From Neocallimastix lanati (nom. inval.) (Eukaryota > Neocallimastigomycota > Neocallimastigomycetes > Neocallimastigales > Neocallimastigaceae), in assembly GCA_016946835.1 (NCBI GenBank), contig JACVTC010000038.1, positions 404,001-468,000 on the forward strand: a DNA stretch of 64,000 bases. The letters run 5' to 3'. The translations under genes and the position numbers were made by a program. Under the pieces are notes generated by a model. That model was not told the origin of the DNA. It was given only the letters and a program-made list of their open reading frames with translations, and searched no databases. This document shows, piece by piece, positions 33,601-47,814 of the stretch (within the stretch, counting starts at the first letter, position 1; each line of letters opens with the position of its first letter).

Positions 33601-33778
33601 CTCCCTTATTTGACTTTATATATTAAGATAATTTATTTATTAATTTATTTAAGTTATTTATTTATTAATTTATTTATTAAAATTTTAAAACGCCACAATA
33701 TACTAATAATGCTTTGTATATTATAAAAATTGTATTATTTTGTTTTTATTTATTTATTAAATAAATATGTGACTGAGA
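27408..33778. other. 6.4-kb AT desert, no gene seen
   Basis: Upstream of the LRGUK-like gene. It contains a T run at about 27,775-27,803, an ATTTT-type repeat with period about 19 at 29,495-29,605, a TTATTTA array at 30,490-30,590, a T run at 30,602-30,629, and a CT tract at about 32,070-32,092. Copies of the dispersed GCCACATT motif lie at 28,411, 28,585 and 33,691. No open frame looks coding. Confidence 0.75.
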
Positions 33779-33923
33779 GCGTCGACGCCGAAATGGTATG
33801 GCATGGGAGCACTTTGTTGTATCCTGATACACCCGCTATAAAGTTTGTCTGATATTAGTTGTCTGTTGTGGCTGGGATGATATGATCAAGACTTACAAGG
33901 GATAGTCTAAAAAAAAAAAAAAA
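33779..33923 (+). mobile_element. 5'-truncated SINE-like copy with poly(A) tail
   Basis: A 145-bp higher-GC island. It starts GCGTCGACGCCGAAATGGTA, the same block as the end of the copy at 976-1265 in reverse orientation. A unique tail follows (GGGATGATATGATCAAGACT, TACAAGGGATAGTC), then about 15 A at 33,909-33,923. Starting in mid-element and ending in poly(A) is what LINE-machinery retroposition leaves behind. No tRNA-like head is present. Confidence 0.6.
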
Positions 33924-36755
33924 TTTATTTATTAAATATATATAAAAAAGTTATAAAAGATATATATTTTATATATTTTATTATAATTAATTCTAATATA
34001 TAACTTTAATACATACTTTTTTTTTAATTTTTATTTAAGATGTTACACATAAAAAAAAATTATATAAATTTAAAAAAATATATATAAATGTTAAAAAATT
34101 ATAAACCAATAGTATACATTTAAATGGATACTTATATATATAATAATTTATTTAATATTATATCAGTATCAATAACTTTAATTTATATTAAAAAAATTTA
34201 TATATTTAAAATTTATAGAATGATATAATATAAAGAAAAATTTATATTTTTTTAAAATAAATTTAAATTTTCATTTATTCTTAATTTATAGAAAATTTAT
34301 ATAACTATTTTTTTTTTTAAAATATATAAAGGAGTATTAATAAACACACAACCGCTACATTTATTTTCAATAATGTAAATACTAAAAATATTTCTATATA
34401 TTTTGTTTAAAATCATAATAGAAGTAATTTTTTATGATTACAATTTCCATATAAAAAACATCCATAGATATAACTATAGAAAACTAATATATATTATATC
34501 TTAAGAATCATTAATAAGTCAGCATATACTAAATCCTTTAACAGGTATTTATATACTATATATAATAATATTTTCAAACTATTTAAGTTAATTTTTAATG
34601 AAATTTAGATAAAAATGTTTGAATCCAAGATATTTTTTTTTTCTTTTACTATCTATCAATACAACTTCTTATAAATAAAATAAATATATTTAATCATTAT
34701 AATGTGTCTCTCAATTCATTTTTATTTTAATCGTTTGCTTTTTTAATTTTACTGTAAAATTACAAAACTTTTTTTTTTTTTAATAAAAGAAAATATTTTC
34801 TAATCTTTATTAATATTTTATTGTTTAACATTTAAACATATAAAATTACCTAAAAATTTTATAAAATATATAGGATTATTTTTTAAAAAAAATAATAAAA
34901 ATAAATTAATATATATTATAATTAAAGTATACAAAATATATATTCCTTGTACATATATTTATATTTGTATAATAATTTTTGTAATCTTAAATTTTATTAA
35001 AAAAAAAAAAAAATTAATTTCATTAATTTTATATAAATATTATTGTAATATTAATATTTCAAAATTTAATATTAATTAAAGTTCTTAATATATAAATATA
35101 GTAAAATAGACTCAATTTCATATATTACCAATTTATTAATATTGAATTTTATATAATTATTAGTATTCTAGTTTTTAACAAAAACAGAATATTTTTTTTT
35201 TTTTTTTTTTTAAAAAAAAATAAAACATATTTTTTTTAAAAAAAAAATCAATATAACCATATATTATAAATAATTTATAATATATATTTAAGAAATTAAA
35301 CAATATATTATGATAAAAAAGTAATATAAAAAATTTTAGTAATTTTATTGGTTAATCCTTAATACTTTTAATAAATATAAGATTACCTATTAAATATTTT
35401 AAAAAAATTTTTTTTTTATTTGTGAAATTAAATTAAATAGTTAAATAAAAATAAATAGATAGTTAAATAAATAAGATATATGAAGTAATGGATGGATAGA
35501 AAAAAAAAAAAAAAAGAAAAAAAATAATATACATTATATATTAGAATAAATTTTTTTTTTTAGCTTAAAATTTAATTTTTTTAGCATAGATTTAATATAT
35601 ATATTTTTTTATATCTATTTAAATTTAAAAATTAATTTATAAATTTTTTATTTTTTTTAAAAAAATTATATTAATAAGAAATTTTATAAATATTTTAAAA
35701 TTATTCATTTATATTTTATCATTATTTTTTTTTATTATTTTTTTTTATAAAAATATTTACAAAATAGATTGAAATGTAAATCTATCAAATTAAAAATAAA
35801 AAAAGTAAAAAAAAGTAAAGTAAAATAAAGTGAATTTTAAATAATTTCATTATATTAAAAAATAAAGAACAACTATTTTTAATGAAAATATGACAAATAA
35901 AGATTTTAATAATAAAAATTATAAATAACGTAAAATAGTATTAATTTATCATCATTAAGTAAATATATTAAATGAAAAATAATTTAAAAGGTGAAGACAT
36001 TATAAAAGAAAGAAATAAAAAATTATCTAATACAAAAACTAAGCAATTAAAAAAGAAGTATTAATAATTAATAGTGATAATAACTATTATTTTTTATTAT
36101 TCAATATAGAAGCTAAATCTATATTTTTAGTAAATTAAATAATAAAAATAATATATTTAAATTAGTTAAAATAGTTAAATAAAAAATTTAAAATTGTTTT
36201 TTTTTTTTTTTGTTTTGTTTTCTTTTCATTATTTTTTTTATTGAAAACAATTTTAAATACTAATATAATTAAAGAATATTTATTTTTGTTACAAGATTTA
36301 TATATAATCTTTTAAAATATATTACACTATCTTTTATTTTTTTATAAAATTTAAATTTGGAATAATTTGTATTCATTATAAAAGAAATAAAATTATTTTT
36401 TTTATTTTCTTTTCTTTTTTTTTTTCTTTATTTTGTCATATTCGTTTTTTTTTTCTTGTAATATAATATTAATTATATTCTTTTATTATCAATTAATTCA
36501 TTTTTCAATTTTCATGTGTATATAAAATTGCATTATTATTCAATTTTTAATACAAAAAATTAAAAATTAATCAATTTATTTATATTATTTTTTTTTCAGT
36601 ATTTATTAAAAAAGAAAGAATTTAGCTATTAAAACAACAAAAAAATATAATACATAACACACGAAAGGAAATATAACATTTTATTATTAAATTTAAATTT
36701 AAAAGTATTATGAATAATAAAATATAATATTTAAATTCAAAGTCATATATTTCTA

Positions 36756-36791
36756 TTTTTTTTTTTTTTTTTTTTTTTTTATTGTAAAGAA

Positions 36792-36823
<32 letters not shown>

Positions 36824-37003
36824 TAAAAAAAAAAAAAAAGGAAAATAAATAACAAAGATAGTTGTTTTTTATTAAAAACTTTTTTTTTTTTTTTTTTTTT
36901 TATTGTAAAGAAAATAATAATAATAATAATAATAATAAAAATAAAAAAAAAAAAAAAAAGGAAAATAAATAACAAAGATAGTTGTTTTTTATTAAAAACT
37001 TTA
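36756..37003. repeat. About 120-bp tandem duplication
   Basis: Two copies, about 36,756-36,880 and 36,881-37,003. Each consists of a T run, ATTGTAAAGAAAATAATAAT, an AAT array, an A run, and GGAAAATAAATAACAAAGAT with AGTTGTTTTTTATTAAAAAC. They differ mainly in run lengths. Confidence 0.85.
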
Positions 37004-37426
37004 TTTTATTAAATAAAGAATATAACATATTTTTAAAAAAATAGTAAAAAATATAATCTATTTTATAATATATGATAATAGTACAAATATAATTATAATA
37101 TATTTAAGAATAAAAAAAAAATACTTAATAAATTTAAAAACAATATAATTTATACAGAGAAATTAAATAAATTTTAATAATAAAGGTATAGTCTAATTTT
37201 ATATATAAATATTTATTTTAAAAAGAAAAAGTGTATCACTATTATTAAATAAATTATTATTATTATTTTTTTTTATTTTATTTTTTATTTTATTTTTTTT
37301 TTTTTTTTAAATAGCTGCTGGTATTTGCTTTATTAAATAAATTGATTTAAATCTCATTTTAAGCCCTTTGTAATTCTTGATAAATTATAAAGAAAATAAT
37401 AATTTTAGTCAATTAAAGTAAAATAA

Positions 37427-37473
37427 TACTAATACTAATACTAATACTAATACAAATACTAATACTAATAATA
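37427..37473 (+). repeat. TACTAA hexanucleotide repeat
   Basis: Seven or eight tandem TACTAA units, one of them altered to TACAAA, about 320 bp upstream of the Zds-like start codon. The unit happens to resemble the consensus fungal branch-point sequence (TACTAAC). Confidence 0.8.
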
Positions 37474-37790
37474 ATAAAAAAAGATAAAATATTCAAGAAT
37501 TAAATTAAATATTTTATTATAAAATATTTTATTTAAGTTTTTAATATCATTGAAATATTTTAAATATCAAATCACCAAATAATATAAGAAACATAAAAAA
37601 AAAAAGTTAAAAATAAATTAAAAAAAAAAAAAAACTAAAAACCAAAAAACAAAGAATAAATAAACATACAAACAAACAAAGCGATAACAATAACAAAAAA
37701 AAATAATAAAAATAAAATAAAATTAATAAAAATAAAATAAAATTAATAACATAATTAATTAAAGAATAAATAATAAATTTGAAATAAAAA

Positions 37791-38370
37791 ATGGGCACCC
37801 TTTGTAATTCAGGTAATTATTTCTAATAATCAAAAAAATTAAAGTTTGCTTAATATTTATAAATTTAAATCAAAGATTATAATAAATATAAATAGTTTTA
37901 TTAGTAGAAGTTTTAAGTTTTATTAAATTTATTTATATTTATATATATAAATATTATATAATTTAAATAATGTAATATATAATATATAACAATATTTTAT
38001 TTATTAATATTAATTTTTATTAGATAATGATTCAAAGAAGAATCAAGATACTAGTAAATCACATAATTCTGGTGAAGTATCTATATCAGGTAATGATACA
38101 AAAGTTAATACAAGACCAAGAAGGGATAGTCAAGGTATTATACGTAGAAAAGCGTTATATGTTAGTTCTACAATGCCATTAAAAAGTCAAATTCAATCTG
38201 GTTCTATATTATCAAATACATCTTCTGATAATGCCAATTTTGATCCCGTTGGAATTACATCTAATAATACTGTTAGCGGTGTTTATAACTATGATGAACA
38301 TTGGAAAGAAAATAATTATAAATTAAAAAATAAATTTATGAGTTTAGATCGTCATATGAATTTAGCGAAC

Positions 38371-38406
<36 letters not shown>

Positions 38407-39393
38407 CCACAACCATATTCAACAGCATCTTTGAATAGAAATAGAAATTCAATATCTTTTTCATCGCTACAATATCAAAATCAAACCTCGTATCCAATGG
38501 GTACTGCTGTTCCTATTGCAATATCTCAAACAAAACCCAATCTAAATAATACATCATTTTGCATATCTCCAAAACAAATGACTACCTCACCACAATCATA
38601 TATTGTTATTAATCAAAATGCAAATAATTCATTTGAAAATTCACCTGTGCTTTCTCCTACTCAACAACAGGATAATAATGGCATAAGAAGAATGAGTCTA
38701 AATCAACAAGGTCCCTATCAAATAGCAAATGGCAATATTTTCTTACAAAATACTTATCAGACTTCATCAAGTAATAACCTTATTTATGGTTCACAGAGTA
38801 TGGCAAATATGTCACCCTCATCTCCTAAAAATCAAAACGTTGTTTATTCAGTTTCTCATAATTATAGTTCAAATACTATACAACCAGCATCTCCTACCTC
38901 ACCAGGTGTTCGAATTCAAAATCATAGTCATATACCACCAAGCCAACGTTATTCCCTTCCAATTATTCCAAATGCATATTCAATTATTACACCAGGTTAT
39001 GTTACTAAATCTAATACAATGAATGATATTGAAAAATTAAATACGAATAATCAATCACATATAAATACAATAAAAAGTCCTGCTTTTCAAACTGTCAAAA
39101 ATCGTAATATAAGTCATCATAATACTGTTAGTCTTAGTGAAAGTGGAAGTGTTCGTAGCAATGGAAGCTTCTGTGGTTTAAGTGTAAATGGTAGAGAGTA
39201 TCGTCATAGTAATGTTACAACTTCTCCTTTAGATAATAATCAAAATAATTCTATGAACCGTAGGCGAAATAAATCTAATTCATTTTCAGTTGTAATTCCA
39301 GAACGTAAGGATAGTACCTATTTTGCAAGTGCAGGAATAAATGTTATTTCTGGTGCAAATAGTCCATCCTCTAGTATATCTTATAATAATAAT

Positions 39394-39430
<37 letters not shown>

Positions 39431-42400
39431 GTAATATTAATAATATTGATCCACGTAATAATTCCTTTAAAAATTACTCAATGAACCTTAATAGTCCTGT
39501 ACTTCCAAATTCTTCTTTTATGTCAAATAGTAGTTATGGTAGTTCACAGAATGGTAGTAAAAATATTAATATTCCTAATAATAATAATAATAATAAAATA
39601 ATACCTGATTGTATTAATGATGGATTTATAACTCCAAGAAGTAGTAGTTATTCTAATTCTTTAAGAAATGGATCTCAACCTATTGACATACCTTGTTCAA
39701 ACAAGAGCTCTTCCTCATCAGATTCACTTAATTCTTCATTTTCTTCCTATCGTGGTATGAACTATGTTATGAGTACTTCTAAAGCAGAAGCAAAAACCTA
39801 TCTTTCAGAATCACATCCACATTCACCACCTCATGGCTATAGTCAAATGGATAACAATCTTGAAAGTGATCATGATCTTATTTTTGATCTTGAGCATACT
39901 ACTTCTATTCCACGTGCTAATTCGAATGAAAAAGAAACTTATGACGATTATTCAACTTTATTTAAAAATCGAAAAAGGAATTCAAGAGATCGTACATTAT
40001 TTGATCGTGAATTATTGGATAATGATACTTTAAATTCATCCACCGCGTTTTCTAATCTTTTAGATTCGTATAGTAATATTCTAAAATCTTTTGAAACTCA
40101 TGAAGGAGGAGAAAAGGATAATCATCGTGATTCGATTTTATCACTACCTTCGACTACTGAAGATATGGAGGATTCAGAAATAGGATCAAAATCGATTGGG
40201 AAAACTGATATTACCAAAACAGAAAGATCAAATTCAAAAGTTCAAAGAAATCCAAGTACACTTTTAGGTTTTGATATTGAAGTTGAAAAGGATCTTTTGA
40301 AGAAAAGAAATACTTTAAAATCAAAGGATCGAGCTGTAGCTGATGAAATTCTTCGTAAAATGAGTATATCTCATGCGAAAAGTTTAAATAAGACTCTTTC
40401 ACAACAATCTGATTCAAAAAATCGTTCTATTAAAATAGTTAAAAATGGTTCTGTTGATCGGGAAAATACATTAAATCGTAATGATTCCAATCTTTCATCT
40501 AATAAAAGTCATTTGAGTCCATTAGATGAAACTACGATGTGCCAAGAAACGAATGAACTTCCTGAATTATCGGTGGTGGTTGCTCCAGTTCAAGTGTTAA
40601 ATAAAGATCAAAGCCATTTTAATTCAAGTCCTGAGTTATATCTTAGTAATGAAGATAAAAGTGATGTAGATATTGGTATTGGTCTTATTGATAAACTATA
40701 TGAAGAATGCCTTAAACGTATTGATAGTGAGAGAGATAATGATAATAATAAAGATAATAAAGAAACTAGAGATAATAAAGAAACTAAAGAAAATAAAGAA
40801 ACTAAAGGTAATAATAATAATCATATAGATAATTCCGTTCCAACAGTAGATCGTAATAATTCTATTATTGATTTTGATGAAGAATTAAAGAGTGATATAT
40901 TAAATAGTATGCTTTTTGCTAGTACTCCATCACTTGAAAATATTAAGAGCTTTTTAGGAGGCCATTCATTAATTGAGGATGTAAGAAATGATAGCCAACC
41001 TTATAATAATGCTAATAAAAATATAACAAAATATCCATCTAACAATAGTAAAGAAATAAAATCGAGAGATGTAACTGGTCATGCTGAGGTTAAAAAATCG
41101 TCTAATTCACTTAATAAAAAAGAGGAACAATCATCGATACCACAACCATTAAATTTAAATAAACCTCAAAGCAAAAGTAAAAAAGGAGAAAATGCTACCT
41201 CTTTTGAGTCATATGAACCTCCATCAATAAATAATGACCAATCATTCATAAAGGAAAATTGTACTGTTAATACTAAAAATTCATCTTCACATACAGTAGA
41301 ATCTGGTTTATCCACTAATAATTCTTCAACAATAATGATTACTCCACAACTTCAAAAGCGTCATCCATTACCTCTTATTCCAACGCAAAAGAATGAAAAT
41401 AAGAATATTAAAGAGGAATCGACAAAATTATTAGACAGTGAGAACAAGTCTAGAGAAGCTATTGTTATTGAAAGTGAAAATAGAGAGGTTGAAAAGAAAG
41501 AAGCTAAAAATAAGGATCATGAAGGTAAAGTAATTGAAAACGAAAAAATAAAAGAACAAGTTAAAGAAAGTGAAGTTAAAGAAGTTGAAAATAAAAATAA
41601 AGAAAATAAAAATATAAATAAAGAAAATGAAAATATAAATAAAGAAAATGAAAATAAAAATAAAGAAAATGAAAATAAAAATAAAGAAAATGAAAATAAA
41701 AGTAAAGAAGATAAAAATATAAATAAAAAAGTTGAAAATAAAGAAATTGAAAAAAATGAAATTGATAATAAGAAAGATGAATCTAAAAGTCATGAGATCA
41801 AGGAATCTAAAGAAAATTCTGAAGAAAATAATCACGATATGAATGGTAAAACTATTAGTAGTAATGATTCTATAAAAAAAATTGAAGTTATCCTGAAAAA
41901 GAATAGTGATCGTGGAAATGAAATGATTTTACCTCAGTCTATTTCAGATATTAATAAAGAAAATAAGGATGAAAAACCGTTTATTCCAAACAAAGCTGAA
42001 GTTAAACAATTGATTGATCGTGGTCTTTCGAATTCATCAAAGCATAACATTGATAATACACAATTTTTCTGGTCATCCGATGTACAGAATAATACAGAAG
42101 TACACCCTTCAGAAATATTTAACCGTGCTAATAGTTTACCAGAAAAATTATTAGGTACAATTCCAACAAGAAAGAAGTCGTTTGCAGAAAGTGCCTATGT
42201 TATTACTAGTGATAATCTTGAGAATAATAGTATTAATGGTCAACCTGTAGTTGATCCTAAAAACTATATTCGTTATAGAAGAAGTCGTGTTATTTGGGAA
42301 CATTACAATAACTCTTATTTACAACATCGTATTATGTCATGGTCTTCAAAAGCTATTATACGTTCCAAAACAATAGGATCTTGTCATATTAAACAACAAT

Positions 42401-44603
42401 CTTCTATTCTTCTTAATACAAAGAAAGAAAATGTTCCGATTCGTTCTCATACTACCGAATTGAAATCAAAGCCAGTTATTAAGGGTCCTGTAACTAATTA
42501 TTATCAATATTATACTCCTTCAATTGAATCATTAAAGGAGGATAATGAAATGTTAACAAAAGTAGTCAATGATGTAATAAAGAAAAATAATATATATATA
42601 AAAACTCCTGAATTAATTGAAGGAATTGTTGGAAAGGATGAAGATGATGAACAAGTAGTTCCACCTAGTGATAATGAATCTAAAATAATACCAATAAACA
42701 CGTCTGTTTCAGTAGAGAAGAAAAACGATGGAGGAAAATTAAGTCCACTTAAAACTTCCTTTTTAATACATCAAGAAGAAAAAGACAGTATAAAGGAAGA
42801 AAATCATGAAAAATTAAGTCCACTTTTAACATCAGTATCTATGGATGACATGGAACAAATGAAATTAAGTAATGAGGCTCAGTCGTCTGTTTCAACAGAT
42901 GAAATTGAAAAAGAAAAAACGAATAAAGATATCCTTGTAGAACCAGTTCCACCAATCCAACCAATCCAACCAGTTCAACCAATCCAACCAGTACAACCGG
43001 ATTCATCAGTACAACCAGTACAACCAGTACAACCGGATTCATCAGTACAACCAGTACAACAGGATTCATCAATTCAACCAGTACAATCGGATTCATCAAT
43101 TCCATTAAAAGAACTTGAGAAAGAAAAATTGAGTACAATTGATTTACCTGAAGGGGAAAAAGAGAAAGAGGAAGAAAAGAAAGTTCAACAAGAACATATT
43201 GTTGAAGTTCCTGAAATTAAAATTGATAATGATAAAGAAAACGAAAATAAAGAAGATAATGTCTCTTTGAAAAAGGTTCAAATACAGGAAGAAAATAATG
43301 AAGTTCAATCTGTATTAGATATTTATGGTATTAAGGAGGGAGATATTGCCACTGATTATCAACCACGTGATTCTTCACTTTCGTTTTCAAAGACAATTTA
43401 TGAATACACTAATGATGAAGATTTAGAAAAAATTGTTGAAGAAAGCCACAAAGCTAAACGTTCAGGTTGGGCTATATGGTGGTCTAATTATGCTAATCAG
43501 GAAGATAATGAACGTTTAAAGGAACAAAAACAAATTAATGAAAATAATAATAAGAATATCTTGAAAAAGATTAGACACTTTGGTAATAAAAGTAGAAGAA
43601 ATAAGAAGCAAAAGAAGAAGAAGAAGTCTAAAAAAGAAGAAGTGAAATCAATTAAAATTCCAACTACAGCTGCCAGTAATCTTTCTAAGCAAATTTTAGA
43701 ACAGCAGGTACAAGAAGAAAAACAAAAAACTACCTCTATTGAACTTGATATTAAGGTAAAAGACAGTTCTTTGAATCATAATAAAATGGAATTAAAGCAA
43801 GAGGATAAAGTCATTTCGGATCTTCCTGTTTCTAAAAAACAAAAGAAAAAAGAAAAGAAAAAGAATAAGGAAAAGGAAAGGAAGGAAGAACAAAAGAAAA
43901 AACAAAAGGAAAAGCATGATAAGAAAAAATCTAAAGAAGAGGATCATAATGATAAAATACCTTATACTCAAACTTTAACCCCTTCACCTCTATTATCGGA
44001 TACAATTATAAAACAAAGTAATAATACGGAGCATTTAAAAGAAAGTAAAATGGATAAAATTATTAACATTCCAAATCAACAGATTAAAATAAACCAAAGT
44101 GAAGAGATTTTAAATTCAAGTTATTCTTCAATCTCATCTTTTTCTTCACTTTCCTCACTTTCCTCTTCTACCTCGGCGCTCTCCATATTAAATGAAAAAA
44201 TGACTAATGATGTTCAACCTGTTCAACTTCCTCTCACGAATGATTCAATGCATGCTCATGAAGAAATTTTCCAGGATAGTAATTCAGACTTTTCAGATAT
44301 TGCTTCTTCTCCTGGAAGTCCACTATTCTCTTCTGTTATTAAAGAACATTTCAATACAAAAGAAAATTATAATAACAATGAAGAAATATTATTATCCAAT
44401 AATAATGTTACTCTTCCTGAAGATTTCTTACTATTTAATAATAATGATATGAATAAACAAAGAGAAATATTTACAGAAGATGATGTTCTTTCCTCTTCCA
44501 TTTTAGAGAATCAAGATACAACTTCTCCAATATTTAACTTATCATCACCAACTCTTAATTATATTAATCCAAATTCAACAGATCAAGCATTACAATCAGT
44601 CTT

Positions 44604-44635
<32 letters not shown>

Positions 44636-45741
44636 TTCAAGGATCAAATATGATTTCTGGTTATGGTTATGATGATGATAAATTAAATGCAATTTCAATG
44701 GATCTTCAAAAACGAATTGAAGCTGTTTATCAACTTCAATTACAACTTCAACAACAATTTGAACATATTAATCAACAACAAGAAAAACAAGAACGTATTC
44801 TTCATGAACGTCGTATCGCAAAGGATAATTTACTTAAAGAAGAAATGGAAGTTATTAAGAAGGAAAATGAATGGCGTCAAAAATGTATACAACAACAAAA
44901 TCTTATACGCCAAAAACAAATGGAGTTACAAGATAAACAAAGAAAATTGCAAATGGAACAAGAATTATTACAACAACAACAACGTCAACAACAAGAAATT
45001 CATCGTCAAGAACAACAACTTCAATTACAAGAACTTCAACTTTCTCAACTTCGACTTCAACTTCATCTACAAGAACAAATTAAACAACAATTACAAAGAC
45101 AACAACAAATTCATCCTTTAGGTGATTCTCAATCTTCATATTATAAACCAGGGAATCCATTAGCCTCTCCAAAGCTAAATTATAATGATCCATCTTATAG
45201 AGATACTAGTTTTGATGATGAAATTACTGAAATGTTTAGTGGTGTAAAACCAAATCCATATGTTGGTAATACGGAAGATGGTCAAATTGTACCTGATATT
45301 ACTGAAGATAATGTTGATATTAATGATTTAATTGAAGCTAATTATGATAGTGAAAATAGTATTGCTAAAAATAGTGATTATTATTATAGTGATCTTGATT
45401 CTAATAGTTCCTTTGTCAGTAGTGATTATACCAATGAAAGTAATATTAGTAGTAGTGATTATTCCTATACTTATAATGATCATCTTCATATTTATAAACC
45501 AGAGGATGATCTTCCATATGCTCGTTTTAACCCATTAGTAGAAAAAGCTCTTTATCAATTATCATGGAATAAACTTTCCTTCTCTAAACGTTCACTTCAT
45601 CAACAAGTTGTTATTCGTAATTTAATGATTTATTACTTTACTCTTAATATGGAAAATAATAATTCTCGTAGAAATAGTATTCAACGTCCTCTTCCACATC
45701 TTAAGGGAGTAGGAAAAAGGAGATCAAGAATGCAAAATTAA
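37791..45741 (+). CDS. Giant low-complexity protein with a Zds_C-like C-terminus
   Basis: Two exons, 37791-37812 (22 nt) and 38024-45741, encode about 2,579 residues. The tiny first exon codes MGTLCNS and joins in frame through a GT...AG intron to DNDSKKNQ. Gly2 plus Cys5 suggest, without proving, N-myristoylation and palmitoylation. Most of the protein is Ser/Asn-rich with poly-Asn runs, Lys-Glu-Asn repeats (about 1197-1253), VQP/IQP repeats (about 1648-1703), a Trp-rich patch SGWAIWWSNYAN (about 1820), a Lys-rich stretch and a Gln-rich coiled coil (about 2230-2373). The end, about 2503-2550, reads ARFNPLVEKALYQLSWNKLS, then FSKRSLHQQVVIRNLMIYY. It resembles the Zds_C domain of fungal Zds1/Zds2-type regulators of PP2A-Cdc55, mitosis and polarity. 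That match is by recalled pattern only. The in-frame Met at 38173 is a less likely start, because the upstream frame stays open to the splice site. Confidence 0.8.
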
Positions 45742-46000
45742 TTAAAATGAAAGCAAAAAACAAAAAAAAAAACAAAAAAAAACAAAAAAAAAAAAAAACA
45801 AAAAAAAACAAAAAAAAACAAAAAAACAAAAAAACAAATATATGTAACAAAATAAAATAAAAATAATAATAAAAACAAAAACAAAAACAACAAAGAAAAG
45901 AGAAGAAAAGTAAAAAAAGAAAAAAGGAAAAAAAAAAAGGAAAAATATATTTTTATTAATTTTTGTAATCAATAATATTGAATATAAGAAAAATCAAATA

Positions 46001-46040
<40 letters not shown>

Positions 46041-46899
46041 GTATAATCATTTTTTATTGTTAGAACGACAGACAACAATTATAGTTTTTTCTTTATATAT
46101 TTATATATATTATTATTATTACTTGTTTTTATTAATCTACTTTATAATTAGTCATTAAATATCTTTATATATAAGTAAATTTAAAAACTATTTTATTTTA
46201 TCATATTTATTCTTTTTATGATTAAATTTATTACTTTTTATTTATAAATTTATTTTTTTAGGAATAGTAAAAATAAATAAATAAATAAATAAATAATAAT
46301 AATAATGATAATAATAATAAAGTGAAAGTGAAAAATAAATCAATGTTTTAATATATAAAGTTATTATATATAAATAATTTTTTTTTTTTTTAAAAAAAAA
46401 AAATAAATAAATAATCAAATATAATCAAATAAAAAAAATAATACTATATATATATTCTTTTAATAAAAAAAAATTCGATAATACAAATACAAAAAATTTT
46501 TTATTAATAAATTAGTCTATTTTATCTTTATTATATAAAATTATTAAAAAATTTATTATTAAAATAATTCATATTACAAATATAATAAAATAAAAAAAAA
46601 AAAATTAAAAAAAAAAAAAAAAAAAATAAAATAAAATAAAATAAAATAAATTTAATTAATACAAAATAAAAATAAAAATAATAATAAAAAAAAAAATTAA
46701 ATAAATAACCAAATAAATAACTAAAAACTAAATGATAAATAAATAATAAATAAATAAATAATAAAAATTAAAAATAAAAAAATTAAAAAAATTATTTATA
46801 CTACATTTTAATATTTAATATTTATTAAATATAAAAAAAAAAAAAAATAAAAATAAATGAAAAAAAAAAATTTTTTTAATAATAAAAACAATGATTATA

Positions 46900-46956
<57 letters not shown>

Positions 46957-47814
46957 GTGCCCACCTTCTTTTTATTTTAATTTTTATTTTTTTAATTTAA
47001 TATATTATGTATTGATAGATAATCTTTCTTTCTATTCAATATTCAATAAGATATTTAAATATTTCAGAAATGTTTCCATATTTTTCATATAATGTTAAAG
47101 TTTATTGATAATACCAAATCAATAATCTGTATTCATTATTTAGGTCATTCCTTCTTTAAATGATATATATACCTGAATGATTCATCCTAAAGTCATATAA
47201 CTATTAGACTAATTTTCTTATTTCTATGAACACAAAATCATAATAGTCCTTTTTATTTTTTATTTATTTTTTTATTTACTTTTTTATTATTTTTTTATTT
47301 TATTTTTATTTTATTATTTTTTATTTTTTTTTTTTCACATAATGAATGAATTTATCAATATATTGAATAATTTTATAATAATAATTTTTAGAGTTAGGTT
47401 AGTGTTGGATAGAATGAGAGTTAAGTAGGAAGTACATTATCTTAATTTAAAAGAAATACTTTTTATCATATTTTATGTATTTTTTTTTTTTTTTATAATA
47501 TTTATTTTTATTATTTAAATATCTGGCAATTGGATATCATTATATTTCACTACTTTATAATTCTATTAAAATTACTATATCTTCATTCGTTTTCATTAAC
47601 TATATACATATATATATATATATATATTATTAATAATCTTTATTTATAAATAAGTTTTTACTCCAAAATTTTCATATATTTCTATTACAGTTATATTATG
47701 GTTTTATAATTATAATATATTAACTCAATTAATATATATAGTGTATTCAATGTTTGAAAAAATTTTTTTTTTTTTTTGTATTTTACATATATAATTTGGA
47801 AAATAATAAATTAG
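45742..47814. other. A-rich 3' flank and AT desert
   Basis: A-rich runs with regular C interruptions follow the Zds-like stop codon. An A run of about 37 is at 46,001-46,037, and an AAAT array of about 55 bp lies near 46,900-46,952. Around 47,020-47,240 and 47,390-47,450 the sequence is less simple and may be decayed element sequence, but I could not assign it. Confidence 0.7.

Larger units (their letters stand above)
33924..37790. other. AT desert upstream of the Zds-like gene
   Basis: No gene is seen. It includes A/T homopolymers and TA arrays. Two structured items are listed separately: a 120-bp duplication at 36.76-37.0 kb and a TACTAAT repeat at 37.43 kb. The last 200 bp before the start codon are A-rich and may be 5' UTR. 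Confidence 0.75.

Noticed and set aside
41431-41835. A 134-residue open frame opposite the Zds-like gene
   Set aside because: It is the antisense shadow of the Lys-Glu-Asn repeat of the plus-strand protein.
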